Below the pieces are notes generated by a model. The model was given only the letters and a program-made list of their open reading frames with translations. It had not been told where the DNA came from and did not search any database. Below, piece after piece: positions 15,460 to 29,600 of a stretch of DNA of 64,000 nucleotides (its first letter is position 1; each line of letters opens with the position of its first letter). The translations under genes were made by a program, and so were the position numbers. The stretch is from the NCBI GenBank assembly GCA_000200715.1, contig DP000238.1, positions 1,476,009-1,540,008 of the forward strand. The letters are read 5' to 3'. This DNA comes from Cenarchaeum symbiosum A (GTDB lineage: Archaea; Thermoproteota; Nitrososphaeria; Nitrososphaerales; Nitrosopumilaceae).

Positions 15460-18400
15460 ATGCGCACGCCGGGGCCCGCCCGCAGGAACCCCATGATGGC
15501 GCCTGCTTCCGGGATCCGTATAATGGTGATCTTTGCACTGCTTGCAGTTGCGGCATCCGCCCTTGTTCCGGCCCATGCCCAGCAGCTAGTCGCGGCTACA
15601 CTTGATGACAACATACTGGAGATATTCTTTGACGGGCCTGTAAACGCATCCAATGTAAACAGCAGGCTGATTACATTTACCGACGGGATATCGGTAGCCA
15701 CGGGCACTGTCCTGAGGAATAACGATCTTGACAAGAGTCTCACCGGGAACAAGCTGCGCTATACGCTAAACGACGCCAGGTTGAACCTCATAACCGGGTA
15801 CGGGGATCCCAGATTGCGGGTTGACGCTAACGCGCTTGGGCCCGGCCTGCCGGATGTGGCATACGGGCTGCCGGGCCCTGACTATGCGTATCCGCACACT
15901 TTGGACCGGGCCTCGTTTGTGTCTACAGAGGGATCCCCGCAGGGGCTCGCGGTATCGCCTGACGGCAGCCTGATATTTGTAACCGGATCCCAGAGAGACG
16001 AGGTCCTGCGGTATGTTATGAGCCCGCCCTATGATGTGAACTCGGCGGTGCTGGACGGCTCGCACGATATAAGCTCCGAGGAGGGCGCTTCCCGCGGAAT
16101 TGCATTCTCTGATGACGGCATGACGATGTTTATTATCGGCGACAATGATATCGTATACCAGTATTCCCTGGGCACGCCGTTTGCATTTGATGGAACAGTA
16201 TCGTTTGAGGCCAGCTATGATGCCGGCAGCCAGGACAACCAGATGTCGGGCATTGATTTCTCATCAGGGGGCCGCAGGATGTACCTTGTGGGGGACGGCA
16301 GCAACAACGCATACCATTACAACCTTGACAGCCCGTACGATGTAACCGCAGGCGTCACACATGTCGGAACCTTCAATGTAGGGGGCGAAGAGGCGGGGCC
16401 CCGCGGCGTGGCAGTCTCGGCGGACGGCCGTGCAATGCTGGTGCTGGGGCAGTCAAGCGACGGAGTGCACAGGTACGACATGGACGAGCCGTACAATGTG
16501 ACCACTTCGTCGTACGCTGGCTCCCTGGATGTAAGTGATCAGGGAAGCAACCTCCGGGGACTTGCAGCCTCGGCAGACGGAAGGCGAATTTTTGTATCCA
16601 ACACCGATGGAGCAGGCTCCATCCACCGGTATGACCTTGGCTCGCCGTACGATGCGGCCATCGAGGGCGTGGGGGCGGGCCCCAACCTGGATGTGTCGGT
16701 CCAAGAGAGCAACCCCTCCGGAGTGGCGTTCTCCGCCGACGGCACGCGCATGTTCGTAACCGGGTCCGGCGCCCGGAATGCAGACATACACGAGTACTCC
16801 CTGGACGGCCCGTACGATGTGTCATCGGCTACATTTGTGCAAAGTGCGCCCGCCTTTGTGCTCAGAAACGGAAGCGAGGGTTTTGAATTACTGCCACAGC
16901 GCATAATGAGAGATACGGGCACTCTGATAACTGCAGATTCTGCCCAGGATGTGGACTTTTCAGCGAACGGCAGGAAGATGTATGTCGTCGGCATTCGAAG
17001 CGGGTTTCTATACCAGTATGCACTAGACTCCGCCTATGCGATAAACACGGCGCGGCTGGAGGAAGCATACAACGTATCCCAGCTCCACGGCGACAGCTTC
17101 ACGGTTCGCGGGGAGCGGTCCCCGACGAGCATAGAGTTCAACCCGGCCGGGACCGTAATGCTGGTCACCGGGCGCGACTCAAACGACGTACACGAGTATT
17201 TTCTGGACGAACCGTTCAACCTGGACGGGAGGACCGAGAATAATGGGAACCGCCGCATAAACAACGTGGCTGATGTCCCGACGGGCCTCGCATATTCGTC
17301 TGACGGGAACAGGCTCTTTGTTTCGACTGTCGCAGGGCTGGTCATCAGGTACGACCTTCCAAACCCCTACAGCCTGAGTGGTGCAAAATACGTGGACTCG
17401 CGGAATATACTGGATGACGACAGGAGCATGCAGGACGTGGCATTTACCGCCGACGGCAGGAAGATGTTCGCCGTCGGGAGGATAAGCGACCAGGTATTCA
17501 CGTACAATCTGACCGCCCCGTTTGATATAGCCGCATCCGGACAGGACCTGCGGCTGCGCTTTTCTGGCGACAACCTTGTCGCCGATGTCTCCTTTGGCGA
17601 CATGGGCAGGGAGCTCTTCGTGCTAGAGGCCACCAGTGCCACCGTGCTACGGTACAGCCTGGGAATCCCGTACGACATGGTCACGGCCGTGCCGCAGGAC
17701 AGCTCCACCGCACTGACCGATGCCTCGCTGCGCGCCCTGGAGTTCTCGCCCAATGGTACGTTGATGTTTACAGCCGGATGGGAACACCTACGTATAGATG
17801 CATACAACATGAGCACCCCGTTTGACGTATCCACGGTACAGCTTGCCGGGGACAGCTTTGACCCCGATGATGCGGCAAACAAGCCCCCTGACGACGTAAA
17901 CCGCCCCACCGCGCTGAGGTTCTCGTCAGACGGGACGATGTTATTCGTGCTGGACCAGACCGTCAGAAAGCTGTTCCAGTATGATCTTGAAAGCCCGTAC
18001 TCTATAGACGGTACGCCGCGGTTTGTAAGATCACTTGATGTGGTCAGTCAGCTGACCGCCCCACAGGGGTTTGCATTCTCTGCAGACGGCACATGGCTGC
18101 ATATAGTGGGCTCCAGTAACGACCGCATAGCCCGGTATGCATTGGGCACCGCGTACGACCTTTCAACGGCAAGCCATGTTGGATCGCAAAGCATAGCGGA
18201 TTTGGAAGATTCCCCATCCGGAATTGCATTCAACAACGACGGCACAAGGATGTTTGTTTCCGGCAGCAACAGTGAGCTTGCCGACAGCGAGGACAACGTA
18301 TACGCGTTTGCCCTGTCGCCTTCCGTCCCGATCACCCCTCCCCCCTCTTCGATCACGACCCGCCTGCTCTCGGCTGTCCTGGACGGCACGGTTCTCTCCA

Positions 18401-21400
18401 TAGAGTTTGACAATCCGGTGGATGCCACAAGCGTTGTGCCCGGCAGGATACACGTCCGGGACGGCCATGGAGCGCCAGTCGGTGGCGTCACACCGGGAAG
18501 CTTTTCAGTCTCAGGGATGACAGTCTCGTCAACACTGTCCTCTGATGATGCTGCCGAGATATCCCGATATGCCGACCCGGTGGTGCAGTTTGAGGGCTCC
18601 GCCCTGTCCGGCGCGTCCGGGGACTCGTTCCCTGTTTTTGACGCGGAGAGCCTGCACCCTATAATCAACAGGTTTGCAGTATCGGGCGACCAGCGAATCG
18701 GGGTTGCGGGCTCGTTCCGCGTGAACACTGAATCTAACAATCCCGAGGGGCTCGACTTTAACCCCGACGGGACCATCATGTTTGTGCTCGATACCAACGG
18801 GGAGAGGCTGCTGGCATACAACCTGTCCGTCCCGTACGAGGCGAGCACGGCCGTGCTTGATGGAACGGCAGACATAGATGTGTCCGCATTCATCCCCCGC
18901 GGGCTCCACGTCAGTCCAGACGGCACCCAGTTCTATACGGTGGGATACGACAACCTGGTCCGGCTGTTTGAGATGTCTATTCCGTTTGATATAACCAGTG
19001 CGGTAAACTCTAGCACAACGTTCAATGCAAGCCGGGCCAACACCGTCGGGCGGATCAACGGGTTGGAGCTCTCCCCGGATGGCACGCACCTGTTCACGGC
19101 AGACGAGTTTGGCGACAGGGTGCACCGGTTTGACATGTCGACTCCAAACGACATAAGCACCGCCGTATACCACTCTGATTTTAATCTCGGGCAGCGCGTG
19201 CCGCTGGCCGAGGACGTGACGTTCTCTCCTGACGGCCTGATCATGCTGTTAACCGATACTGCCAGTGATACTATAGTAAAGTACACCCTAGATGAGCCAT
19301 ACGGGATAGCCGGCGCCGTTTATGCGGACACCATATACATCGGCGACAGGGCCAGCACCTTGGGAGCCCTGTCGTTTACCCCCGACGGCCTCAGGATGAC
19401 GGTGTCAGATATACGGGGCGTTAGAATGATCCAGTACGACCTGCCGGGCCCGTACGAGCTGTCGTGGCCCGGGCAGCCCGTTACGGGGGGGCTGGTCGTG
19501 TCCCCGAGGGATAACCTTCCAGGGGGCGCCACGTTTGTGCCGGACGGGGAGACGCTGATATACGTAGGTGCCACGAATGACGAGCTGTACGTCTGCAGGC
19601 TGGGAATCCCGTATGATGTCAGCACGCTCTTCTGCGTGGATGAAGCGGAGATTCCCGGCTCGGTGAACCGTCCAACCGGCGTGGTCTTTGCGGATGACGG
19701 CCTTTCTGTGTTCATATCGAGCAAGGATGGCAGCGGCAGCAACGATCCCGACGGCGCGATATACCAGTTCGGGCTGGAACACGCGTTTGCCCAAGACGGG
19801 GATAGCCATGAGATTACTTTCACAACCGAGACAACGCTTGACGTATCGGGCACGGCCAACAATACCGAAGGCCTGGCGTTAAGCGAAGACGGCAATACGC
19901 TGTTTGTTCTGGGAAACGTCGGGGTCGCATCGTCGAATATCTCATACGGCATACAGACGTACAACCTTCCTACACCGTTTGAGCTGGCCGGCGCAGTGCA
20001 GGGGGAGAGCGTGGAACTGGGGCTGGTTGAGCCGACGGGCTTGGCATTTACAAGCGACGGGATGCGATTATACATTGTAGACAAGGGGACAGGGCTGCTC
20101 TGGTGGTACGACCTGCCGCTCCCCTACAGCATACTGGGGATCAGCGCCTCGGGATTCCTCGATGTGGGGTCGGTTGATACTGCGATGGAGGATGTCATAT
20201 TGCACAACAGGGATTCGGCCATATACCTGCTGGGCTCCGGCAGGGACGCAGTATACGGGTACGGCCTCGGCATAGACGGCCTTGCAAGCTATGCATTGAT
20301 CACCCCCGACCGGCCGGAGCTCGGGATAGAGTCCGCAGTGTACGACAGCGGAACGGGCGCCCTGAAGGTGGTATTTACGGACGATATAGAGGGAGGGTCG
20401 CTGGACCCCGCGGGCCTCCGCATGATAAACGGGACGGGCGAGGAGGTGCCGCTATCACGCGCGGACGGGCTCGTTCTCGCCGGCAGCACGGCCAGCTTTG
20501 AGCTGGGAACAGAGAGGAACTTTACCGGGCCGAGCCTGGCATTTGACACGCTTGCCGTGCATGGGACGGACGGGGGGGTATTCCCGTCCCAGTTTGCATT
20601 CCCGGAGGAGCCGCTGGAGTATGCGGGCGAGTTTGTCCCCCCCGGCGGCGGTGCGGCCTTTACGGGGATGGCGTTATCAGCGGACGGGACGAAGATGTTC
20701 TTATCCCAGGATGACGCGGACTTTGATAGCATAATCCAGTACCTGCTGACTGATTCCTTTGACACCTCGACTGCCTCTAATCTTACCCTGCGCCGCGTGG
20801 GCGCGTCGGCGACGGGGATAGAACAGGACGAGACGGGCGGCCCCTCCGGCGTGGCATTCTCGCCCGGCGGGACAGAGATGCTCGTCTCGAGCCACGAGAC
20901 CGGGACGGTGGCCCGGTACCAGCTGGCCTCGCCGTTTGAGATAGCAGGGGCGGCATATCTCTCAAACTTTGATACCAGCGGGCAGGATGCAAGCCCCACA
21001 GGCCTGGCACTATCTGCTGACGGGGGCACCCTGTTTGTCTCCGGGGATGATACTGATTCAATATACAGCTATGAGCTATCCCTGCTTGATGTCGAGGGCG
21101 CCAGCCACACGGGCACGCTGGACGTCTCTGCGAATACCACGGAGCCCGCCGGTGTCTCGCTCTCCGGGGACGGCCAGGAGCTGTTCCTTGCGGCGGGCGA
21201 GACCGGGGAGATACACCGGTATGCGCTGGCCCTGCCGTATTCGCTGGACGGGGCCGAGTATGACGGCAGCTTTGGCACCGTCGAGGGCGATCCACAGGGC
21301 ATGACATTTGCAGCAGACGGCCTGGACCTGTATGTTGCGGGGCCCCGTGGCATACACCGGTACCTTCTGGATACGGCCGCGCTGGAAATAACCGAGACCA

Positions 21401-23277
21401 ACCGGACCATTATCAGACCCCTTGACAAGCCCGTGGTCAACGATACAAGCGCGTACGAGTATACGGACGTGCAAGAGATGTACAATTTAACAGCAGAGGA
21501 CATACCCGGGCTGGAAGACGACCATGACTTTGACGTGCCCCCGCCAATGCTATATGCAAACGACACGCTAGCATTTACGGACAGGGCGATGCGCGCGGGG
21601 GATCCAATCCCGGTCATTGGTTTTGACGGGCCCTCCGTCAATGATACGGGGGCGACAAACCATACGATGGCGTTGATTGCTTTGAATATAACCGGCAGTG
21701 ACATGCCGGATGTAGGAGACAACGGCACGTCCAAAGTCGGCATGGTTGCAACATCCCCGACGTACAATGAAACACTCATTGATAGCCCTCTAGTCGGCGA
21801 TATGCTGGCTCCCGATATGGACGTCATGCAGCCGATGATGCTGGATATCAACGGAACAGACGGGCCCGCAGTAAATGATGCGGGCGTGCCTGTCCGTGTC
21901 GGTGCACAGGTACAGCACGCGGCCGAGGCAAACGAGACGTCCTCGGTGGCAGATGCCGCCATTGCAAACCACACTGTGATGCCGAATGTTTTGGTGATCA
22001 ACCGGACCGATGCGCCCTCTGTATCCGACGCAGATGTGCGGGTCCATGACGGAGGGCCAACCGTGCTTACGCCATCAGATACGCTCTCTGTATCCGACGC
22101 AGGTGTGCGGGTCCGTGACGGCGGGCCAATCGTGCTTATGCCATCCGAGACACCCACTGTATCCGACGCAGGTGCTAGGGTCCACAACAGGGGGCCAATC
22201 ATAGTTACGGCATCAGATACGCCCGACGTAGCAGACGCAGGTGCTCGGGTACACGACGGCGGGCCAATCGTACTTATGCCGTCCGATACGCCCACTGTAT
22301 CCGACGCAGGTGCTCGGGTACACGACGGCGGGCCAATCGTGCTTATGCCGTCCGATACGCCCACTGTATCCGACGCAGGTGAACAGGTACACGACATTAG
22401 GCCAATCACGGTTACGCAACCAGATGTACCGGTTGCCAGGGCCCGCGGGGGCGGAGGCGGCGGCGGGGGCGGCGGCGGTGGAGGAGGAGTGCTCAGCCCA
22501 TCATCATTTGGGCCGTCAGGGCCCAATGTGAACTTTGAGTTCTCTGCAGGAAATGAAGATCCCATGCAGGGCCGCTACCTCCTGCACCTTGCCCCCGGCA
22601 CGCCGCTGACGATATACCCCCGGCTGGAATCGACGGAGACGCCCAGCGTCTTTGACATGGAGATAGTGTTCAGCGGCCCCGACGGCAGGATGGCAGACGT
22701 ATACTACAACAGGATAGGGGCCCTGCTGGGCAGGGCGTGCGACGGCTCCACGTCGGTATCCGAGTTTGCATACGTGTGCGACATATCGTCGATCATGTCC
22801 GGCGCGGACGCGGCAGTATCCATAAACGGCGGGGCCCTCGATAGCATCACCGTGCCCCTGCAAGGAGGGTTCTCTGGAACCATGAGCATGATGATACGCG
22901 ACAGCCATGGGCTGATCCTCGCCTCGCATAATTCCGACAGATACACCGTCAATATAGCAGGCTTGGAGGAGCCGGCGGCTGCAGGCCCGGTACCCGGGAT
23001 GGAGCAGCCGCAGGTATCTGAGCCTGAAGTGGTAGAGCCCGTGGAGGTCCCGCAGGTATCTGAGCCTGAAGTGGTAGAGCCCGTGGAGGCGGAGCCTCCG
23101 CAGGTCGCCGAGCCTGAAGTGGTAGAGCCCGTGGAGGCCCCGCAGGTTGTGGAGCCCGAGGTGGTAGAATCTGAAGTGGCGGAGCCCGTGGAGGCGGAGG
23201 GGCCCGTCGCTGATACAGAAGGGGAAAGTTTCGTTGACATGATAATAGGGTTCTTCAGGTCGATCTTCGGATCCTGA
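15460..23277 (+). CDS. giant exported propeller-repeat surface protein 1
   Basis: About 2605 residues. Signal peptide [20 protein letters not shown], probably cut before QQ. Three blocks follow, each opening with an immunoglobulin-like strand motif ([19 protein letters not shown] near residue 40; [19 protein letters not shown] near 968; a third near 1620) and continuing with dozens of roughly 45-50-residue units of the form FSxDGxxMFVxGxxxDxVxxYxLxxPYDxS, typical of beta-propeller blades. Residues 2187-2325 are 23-residue repeats. A run of Gly near 2330 leads to a beta domain with two Cys (GRACDG, AYVCDI), a PEVVEPVE-rich spacer and a terminal helix [16 protein letters not shown]. Starts at 15460 or 15493 are both possible. 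Likely cell-surface, perhaps adhesive. Paralogue of the next gene. Confidence 0.85.
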   Translation: MRTPGPARRNPMMAPASGIRIMVIFALLAVAASALVPAHAQQLVAATLDDNILEIFFDGPVNASNVNSRLITFTDGISVATGTVLRNNDLDKSLTGNKLRYTLNDARLNLITGYGDPRLRVDANALGPGLPDVAYGLPGPDYAYPHTLDRASFVSTEGSPQGLAVSPDGSLIFVTGSQRDEVLRYVMSPPYDVNSAVLDGSHDISSEEGASRGIAFSDDGMTMFIIGDNDIVYQYSLGTPFAFDGTVSFEASYDAGSQDNQMSGIDFSSGGRRMYLVGDGSNNAYHYNLDSPYDVTAGVTHVGTFNVGGEEAGPRGVAVSADGRAMLVLGQSSDGVHRYDMDEPYNVTTSSYAGSLDVSDQGSNLRGLAASADGRRIFVSNTDGAGSIHRYDLGSPYDAAIEGVGAGPNLDVSVQESNPSGVAFSADGTRMFVTGSGARNADIHEYSLDGPYDVSSATFVQSAPAFVLRNGSEGFELLPQRIMRDTGTLITADSAQDVDFSANGRKMYVVGIRSGFLYQYALDSAYAINTARLEEAYNVSQLHGDSFTVRGERSPTSIEFNPAGTVMLVTGRDSNDVHEYFLDEPFNLDGRTENNGNRRINNVADVPTGLAYSSDGNRLFVSTVAGLVIRYDLPNPYSLSGAKYVDSRNILDDDRSMQDVAFTADGRKMFAVGRISDQVFTYNLTAPFDIAASGQDLRLRFSGDNLVADVSFGDMGRELFVLEATSATVLRYSLGIPYDMVTAVPQDSSTALTDASLRALEFSPNGTLMFTAGWEHLRIDAYNMSTPFDVSTVQLAGDSFDPDDAANKPPDDVNRPTALRFSSDGTMLFVLDQTVRKLFQYDLESPYSIDGTPRFVRSLDVVSQLTAPQGFAFSADGTWLHIVGSSNDRIARYALGTAYDLSTASHVGSQSIADLEDSPSGIAFNNDGTRMFVSGSNSELADSEDNVYAFALSPSVPITPPPSSITTRLLSAVLDGTVLSIEFDNPVDATSVVPGRIHVRDGHGAPVGGVTPGSFSVSGMTVSSTLSSDDAAEISRYADPVVQFEGSALSGASGDSFPVFDAESLHPIINRFAVSGDQRIGVAGSFRVNTESNNPEGLDFNPDGTIMFVLDTNGERLLAYNLSVPYEASTAVLDGTADIDVSAFIPRGLHVSPDGTQFYTVGYDNLVRLFEMSIPFDITSAVNSSTTFNASRANTVGRINGLELSPDGTHLFTADEFGDRVHRFDMSTPNDISTAVYHSDFNLGQRVPLAEDVTFSPDGLIMLLTDTASDTIVKYTLDEPYGIAGAVYADTIYIGDRASTLGALSFTPDGLRMTVSDIRGVRMIQYDLPGPYELSWPGQPVTGGLVVSPRDNLPGGATFVPDGETLIYVGATNDELYVCRLGIPYDVSTLFCVDEAEIPGSVNRPTGVVFADDGLSVFISSKDGSGSNDPDGAIYQFGLEHAFAQDGDSHEITFTTETTLDVSGTANNTEGLALSEDGNTLFVLGNVGVASSNISYGIQTYNLPTPFELAGAVQGESVELGLVEPTGLAFTSDGMRLYIVDKGTGLLWWYDLPLPYSILGISASGFLDVGSVDTAMEDVILHNRDSAIYLLGSGRDAVYGYGLGIDGLASYALITPDRPELGIESAVYDSGTGALKVVFTDDIEGGSLDPAGLRMINGTGEEVPLSRADGLVLAGSTASFELGTERNFTGPSLAFDTLAVHGTDGGVFPSQFAFPEEPLEYAGEFVPPGGGAAFTGMALSADGTKMFLSQDDADFDSIIQYLLTDSFDTSTASNLTLRRVGASATGIEQDETGGPSGVAFSPGGTEMLVSSHETGTVARYQLASPFEIAGAAYLSNFDTSGQDASPTGLALSADGGTLFVSGDDTDSIYSYELSLLDVEGASHTGTLDVSANTTEPAGVSLSGDGQELFLAAGETGEIHRYALALPYSLDGAEYDGSFGTVEGDPQGMTFAADGLDLYVAGPRGIHRYLLDTAALEITETNRTIIRPLDKPVVNDTSAYEYTDVQEMYNLTAEDIPGLEDDHDFDVPPPMLYANDTLAFTDRAMRAGDPIPVIGFDGPSVNDTGATNHTMALIALNITGSDMPDVGDNGTSKVGMVATSPTYNETLIDSPLVGDMLAPDMDVMQPMMLDINGTDGPAVNDAGVPVRVGAQVQHAAEANETSSVADAAIANHTVMPNVLVINRTDAPSVSDADVRVHDGGPTVLTPSDTLSVSDAGVRVRDGGPIVLMPSETPTVSDAGARVHNRGPIIVTASDTPDVADAGARVHDGGPIVLMPSDTPTVSDAGARVHDGGPIVLMPSDTPTVSDAGEQVHDIRPITVTQPDVPVARARGGGGGGGGGGGGGGVLSPSSFGPSGPNVNFEFSAGNEDPMQGRYLLHLAPGTPLTIYPRLESTETPSVFDMEIVFSGPDGRMADVYYNRIGALLGRACDGSTSVSEFAYVCDISSIMSGADAAVSINGGALDSITVPLQGGFSGTMSMMIRDSHGLILASHNSDRYTVNIAGLEEPAAAGPVPGMEQPQVSEPEVVEPVEVPQVSEPEVVEPVEAEPPQVAEPEVVEPVEAPQVVEPEVVESEVAEPVEAEGPVADTEGESFVDMIIGFFRSIFGS
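22021..22434 (+). repeat. 69-bp tandem repeats in giant protein 1
   Basis: Six units of 69 bp (23 codons) begin at about 22021, 22090, 22159, 22228, 22297 and 22366, each carrying GTATCCGACGCAGG or a close variant. Encoded unit resembles [23 protein letters not shown]. The later units are almost identical, so expansion is recent. Confidence 0.85.
22480..22530 (+). repeat. 51-bp block identical in both giant genes
   Basis: The stretch from the end of the Gly run through the codons for [14 protein letters not shown] is the same, base for base by eye, at 30602-30652. It marks a region kept similar by recent duplication or gene conversion. Confidence 0.75.
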
Positions 23278-23638
23278 CCCCCCAATACCCTGCATGAGTA
23301 CACCCGGAGATCATGCGGGGGAGAGCGTGCCGGGGGCCGGGCCTTGTGCCGGGGCATTCCTGTGAAGACTGCAGCCCGGAGGCTGCCGCCAGGGCCCTTT
23401 TTCGGGCCCCGGCCATTCCTGTGCAAGGGTGCGTGCGCATCTGCCCCGGCGGGGGATCATGCCGGCCCCGGGGCATATTATTTAATACGGCCAACCTGTT
23501 GGGGCCCGTATGCAATATACGCCCCATATTATACAGTCCTCCGCCGGAACTTTGTGGAAAGGGAGTGCGCCGTCACGGCCGTCCCCCGCACGCGGCCTCG
23601 CGTGGCGGGTAGAGCCGCAGGGATAGGGCGTGCATCCG
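23278..23638. other. 361-bp gap between the giant genes
   Basis: No gene seen. It contains an inverted repeat GGGCCC-TTTTTC-GGGCCC near 23393-23410, which could end transcription of the first giant gene, and two TATA-like stretches, TATTATTTAATA near 23476 and CATATTATACAG near 23524. The nearer one is about 110 bp before the next start, so the second giant gene may have a leader. Confidence 0.4.
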
Positions 23639-26600
23639 ATGAATGCCGCGCCCGCGGCGGTCCTGCTTGCGGCCCTGGTCGCCGTGCTCGCCGCGCCTGC
23701 CGCGCATGCCGAGCTCATCTCCGCCACGCTAGACGGCAACGGCGTGCTCGAGCTGACCTTTGATCGCGTCATAACCATAAGCGGAATAAACCCCGCGCTG
23801 ATCCAAATAGGGGACGGACGTTACTTCTCGGCCGCCGGCCTGTCCCCGGGGGAGCTCGAGACCACTGCGGATTCCGATACCATACGGTTCGCCCTGAATG
23901 GCAGCAGGGAAAAGGTGTCGGGGTACACAGACCCCCACGTGATCATAGCCGACGGGGCGCTTGGCCCCGGCGACCCCTCCACCGCCTTTGATCTCCCCCG
24001 GTCGCTGTACCCGCACCATCTCAACACATCCTCCATCACGCTCCCGGGAGGGGAGGGATCCCCGCAGGGGCTTGCATTCTCGCCCGACGGCACGCTCATG
24101 TTCATGGTTGGAAGCCAGAGGGATGTGGTCTTCCGGTACGAGCTGGACCCTCCCTACAACATAACCTCGGCGGTGCAGGCCGGCTCGTATGATGTAGGCT
24201 CCGAGGAGAATGATCCGCGCGGGCTTGCCTTTTCTGCCGACGGCTCCAGGATGCTGGTTACCGGAAGCTCGGACTTTGTACACCAGTATTCCTTGAGCAC
24301 GCCGTTTTCATTCGATGGAACAGTGTCGCTGGATGCAAGCTATAATGCCATGAGCCAGGACAACCAGGTCTCGGGCATTGATTTTTCATTGGGAGGCCTC
24401 AGGATGTACCTGGTTGGGGACAGCGGCAACGGCGTATACCAGTACAACCTTGACAGCCCGTATGATATCACCGGGAATGTCTCGTACATCGGAGACTTTG
24501 ATGTCGGAATGGGCGGGGCCGGCAGTGAGGGGGGGCCCCGCGGGGTGGCAGTCTCGGCGGACGGCTATACAATGCTGGTGCTCGGACAGGGAAACGACAA
24601 CGTGTACAGGTACGACATGGCCGAGCCGTACAATGTAACCACCTCGTCGTATTTGGGATTCCTGGACATAAGAAGCCAGGGAAACAACCTCCGGGGATTT
24701 GCGGCATCGACAGACGGGAGGCTCATCTTTGTCGCCAACACAGACGGCAACGGCGCCGTATACAGGTACGACCTCGGGGTGCCGTATGACGTGGTGAGGG
24801 ACCGGCCCGATGCGAGGACAGGGCCCGATCTCGGCATAATGGCCGACGATACGGAGCTGACGGGCGCCGCCTTCTCCGACGACGGGCGGCGGATCTTTGT
24901 CACCGGGAGAGAAAACAGGATGATATACTGGTACGACATGGCGACGCCCTACAACCTGGCCGGCGCCGCGCTTGCCGGGAGCGCCCCCGCAAACACGAAC
25001 TCGCCCCAGGGGCTGGCGTTCTCAAACGACGGCCGCGTAATGTTCATCGTTGATGATAGCGGCAACGATATAGACCAGTACACGCTGGGCGGCCCGAACA
25101 ATCCAAGCACCGTCTCGTATGTCGCCAGCTTTGACGTCAGCGGATGGGACGGTCAGCCCTCGGGCATAACTTTCAGCAGCGGCGGCGACGAGATGTTCAT
25201 AACTGGGCGCCTGTCCAATTCCATACACAGGTTCCTGCTAGAAGAGAGGTTCGATCTTGCCTCCCAGGTTACATACCAGGGCAGCCTCGGAGTCCTGGAG
25301 TATGAAAGGCGCCCGACGGGGCTCGATTTCTCATCCGACGGGCACAGGCTGTTTGTGGGCGGGTTCGTATCGGATACCGTGCACAGGTTTGACATGGACG
25401 TTCCGTACGACATAGCAAACGCGGCGTACGCCGGGGGGCTGTACGTGGGCGGAGAGGACGGTGAGTTCCATGACGTCAGGTTCTCGCCTGACGGCAGGAG
25501 GATGTTTTTGGTCGGGGATGAGAACAAGTTTGTATACACGTACAACCTTACGTCCCCGTTCGATATTACATCGTCTGCGCGCAGCCCGTCCTATCATGTG
25601 GGAGGCCAGGCGTCGGTCCCAAACGACCTGGCGCTGTCCCCGGACGGCAGGTTCATGATGGTGCTCAACAACCACGGCAGCGACAGCCGAGTATACCGGT
25701 ACGAACTGCCCTCGCCATACGACCCGGCCTCCGCCTCATACATCAGTGACGAGAGGTCTTCTGCAATAGTGCACAGCCAGGACAACACGCCCCACGGGCT
25801 GGCTTTCTCCTCAAACGGCTCGCTCATGTTTGTCGCGGGGCAGCAAAACGATATGATCCACGCCTACTCGATGAATCCGCCCTATCGTGTGGACATGGCC
25901 GTCTCCACGGGCGTATCTGCCGACATGGGCACGAGTGCAAGCATGGACAACCCTTCCGCGGTAGAGTTCTCGGCAGACGGCCTGCACATGTACGTCGCAG
26001 ACCAGGTGCTTAGCACGGTATACCATTTCTTGCTCGATGATCCGTATTCCCTGCAAGAGACCCTCACGGTTGCCGATATGATCGACGTCAGCGCCCGGGA
26101 GGACACCCCCAGCGGGCTCGCCGTATCCGACGACGGCAGGCGGCTCTTTGTATCCGGGCAGGGCAGCGACAGCATAAACAGGTACGACATGGGCACGGCG
26201 CACGACCTGTCCACTGCAGTGTACGCAGATTCTATCTATGTCGGGGGGCTGGACACCATCCCCAACGGGCTGGCCTTTGCAGGCAACGGAAGCAGGCTGT
26301 ACTTTATGGGCGGGTTGACGGATTCTGCCTACCTTCTTGACCTGTCCATTTTGCAGAGGGTGGAAGAGGCGCCGCCTGGCCCCCGGCTGCTCTCCGCAGT
26401 CCTTGACGGGAGGGATCTTACGCTGGAGTTTGACGGGGAGGTGGACTCTGTTAGCGCCGAGAGGATCCGCATAGGGGACGGGGCCCGCCACGACGTGGGG
26501 GGCGTGACCCTGTCCGGCGTGGCAGTTGCAGGGTCAAGCACGGTCACATCCACGCTGTCAGAGGATGAGGCCGCCGAGGTGCTCGGGTACACGGACCCGA

Positions 26601-29600
26601 CGCTGCACTTTGAAGTCCCGGTCCTGTCCGGCGCATCAGGGGGGACGTTTCCCGCACCGGCGGACGCCTCCGGCTTGGCGCTATCGGCGCAGAGGCTGCG
26701 GGGGTCGCCCGACGCGGCAGGGTTCGGGGAATCCGGCAGGTTCGATTTCGGGACGAGATTTGCCGCCAACGCCTTTGGGGCCTACTTTGCCGCCGGCGGG
26801 CTGCAGATGTTCGTCAACGAGGCCACCAGCGGCGTCGTGGAGGCCTACAATCTTACCGTTCCATATGATGTGACGTCGGCCGTCTTCAACGCATCAATGA
26901 ATACGGACGCGGTGCCCACCCAGTTCGATGCCGGCATGGACTTCAACCCCGACGGCAGCAGCTTCTATCTGGCGGACTTTACCAATGACGTAGTGAGGCA
27001 GTACGACATGTCTGCCCCGTTTGACATAACTACTGCGGGGCACTCGGACACGCTAAACGTGTCCGACCGCGAAAGCGGCCTCACCGCAGTGGTGATGTCG
27101 TCCGACGGCGGGTACATGTTCATATCGGGGATCGTAAACGAGATGGTGCACCGCTACAACCTGACCACCCCCTACGAGATAACAGGTGCGCAGTACGTGG
27201 ATACCTACGACGGCGGCAACTTCATCACCTTCCCCAGTGATATCGCCTTCTCCCCAGACGGCCTGCTCATGTTCGTGTCGATTCTGGATTCCGGCACGGT
27301 GCGCAAGTTCGTGCTCTCCGAGCCGTACGAGATAACCACTGCAGAGCCAGTCGACTTGCTGTTTGTCGGCAGCGGGGCGGAGCCGCGCGACATATCTTTC
27401 ACGCCGGACGGCCGCAGGATGTTTGTTACTGATATAGACAGGGACGACATGGTGCAGTTCGACCTGCCGGGGCCCTACGATTTCACGTGGCCCGGGCAGC
27501 CGGACGCGCTGGGGACCCGGACTTATGTAAACGAGAACAATCCGAGGGGCGCGGCCCTCTCCCCCGACGGCTCCAGGCTACTCTTTGTAGGGATCAGCCT
27601 GGACAAGCTGATGACTTGCAACATAAGGGAGCCGTTTGACATAACGACCGGGCTCTGTTATGACGTCAACTTTGCGATAAACGACAACGCGCCGACGGGC
27701 GTGGCGCTCTCGCCGGACGGGGTGTTTGCATTCGTTACCGGCAGAAACAGCAAGCAGTCCGGCCTCGACGGCGCCGTGTACCAGTACACCATGCCCAGCC
27801 CGTTCGGGGCGGATCTGATAGGGGCGCTGGACAGGAGGATGACGCTGGACACGTCTGGCGGGGCGGGCCTGCCCGAGGACCTGGCCTTCTCCGGTGACGG
27901 CAGGATGATGTTTTTGGTCGGGGACGCAGAAGGCCCCGGGGTATACAGGTACGACCTGCCCACCGCCTACCTGCTGAGGGGCGCCGAGTACTCTGGGGTG
28001 CATTATCTGGTGGGTGAGCAGGAGCAGGAGCCCACCGGGATGGACTTTGCGCCCGACGGGCTCCGGATGTTCATCTCCGGCCGCCAGAGCGGGCTCGTCC
28101 ACTGGTATGATCTGCACCAGCCATACGACATATCCCGCCCCGTCTACGGGGGTTTCTTTGACGGGGGCTCGGCAGATGCGGTGCTGGAGGATGTGATCAT
28201 CTCCAGCACCGGGGGCGACCTGTACACGGTGGGAAATGGCGGCGACGCAGTCTACCGGTACAACCTGAACATCCGGCCGCTGAGCGTCCTCCAGATGGGG
28301 AACGGGTCGGGCGAGATAAGGGCCGCCTCTGCAGCATTCAACTCGAGCACCGGCGATCTCACTATAGAGTTCACTGGAATAGTGGACGCCTCCTCGGTGA
28401 ACCCCTCCGGAATCCACGTGCGCAGCGGGGTCGGGGCAGAGGGCGGAACAACCCTCACCCGCGCGGACTATGATGCCGATACCAACTCCGACGGAATGAT
28501 AAACGGGAGTGACGACTCAGATGCGCTGGCCTTTGGCCTCTCGGCAGAATCCATTGCGGGCATCAGGGCGCTCGACGATCACAGGATACACTTTGACGAG
28601 TTTGCGCTGTACGGAGCAGACGGGACGGAATTCCCCCCCAGGTTCACCCTGCCGGGCGGGTATGATGATACTCGCGACGTCAGCGCGCAGGATGCGGGGC
28701 CCTCCGGTGTTGCATTCACACCCGACGGAACAGTCATGTTTGTGCCCGGGAATGGCAGCGGCTCTGTGCACCAGTATTCCCTGGGAGTCGCCTTCAATGC
28801 GAGCTCCGGGAGCTTTGAGCGCTCTGCTGATGTCACGGGGGAGATGGGGAGCACCGAGGGCGTCGCCTTTGCGGCCAGCGGCCTGCGCATGTTTGTTGCC
28901 GGAAGGACCGCCGATGGCTCCGGCGGGCAGGTGCAGCAGTACGGCACGGACTCGCCGTTTAACGTGAGCGGGATCACGGCCGAGGGATCCCTTGCGGTGG
29001 ACGAAGACGGCTCGCCCACGGGAGTCGCATTTTCGCCGGACGGGCTGCGCCTGTTTGTTTCCGGAAACGAGAGCAGTTCTGTGCACAGGTACGACCTGTC
29101 CTCTCCGTACGACCTGCGCGGGGCGGTGGCCCCCGCGGGGTCCTTTTCTGCTGCAGGACAGACGAACGGGACGGCCGGCGTCACCTTTGCCTCCGGGGGC
29201 CTGCGCATGTTCATTGCCGGGGACGGGGCCGTGCACAGGTACGGCCTGACCGCCCCGTACAACATAGGCCAGCCGGAGCATCACAGCTCGTCCGATACGG
29301 CCCCGGAGGACGGCCCTACAGGGGTGGCGTTCTCTGCCAGCGGGCAGAGGTACTTTGTGTCCGGGCCGGGCGGTGTCCACCAGTACGCCCTGAACGAGCT
29401 TGACCTGGCCGTGCACATAGGGGCGGGCCGCGTCGCGGCCGACGGGCTCCCGCTGTCGGATGGCGCCGTGCTCTCAGTAGCCCGGGTTCTGACAGGTTCT
29501 GACACTATAGCGCCGGTGGATCTCCCCGCAGTGCGGACGGGAGCAGCTGCGCCAATGCCCATGGATATCCCCGTCGTCCGGGATTCTGTGCGCATCGGGG

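Noticed and set aside
22021-22434. Regular repeats considered as a CRISPR array
   Set aside because: The repeats are in frame, contiguous without unique spacers, and encode a 23-residue protein repeat.
21069-22565. 498-codon minus frame opposite the end of giant gene 1
   Set aside because: Repetitive shadow of the coding repeats and Gly run; codon content mirrors the real gene on the plus strand.
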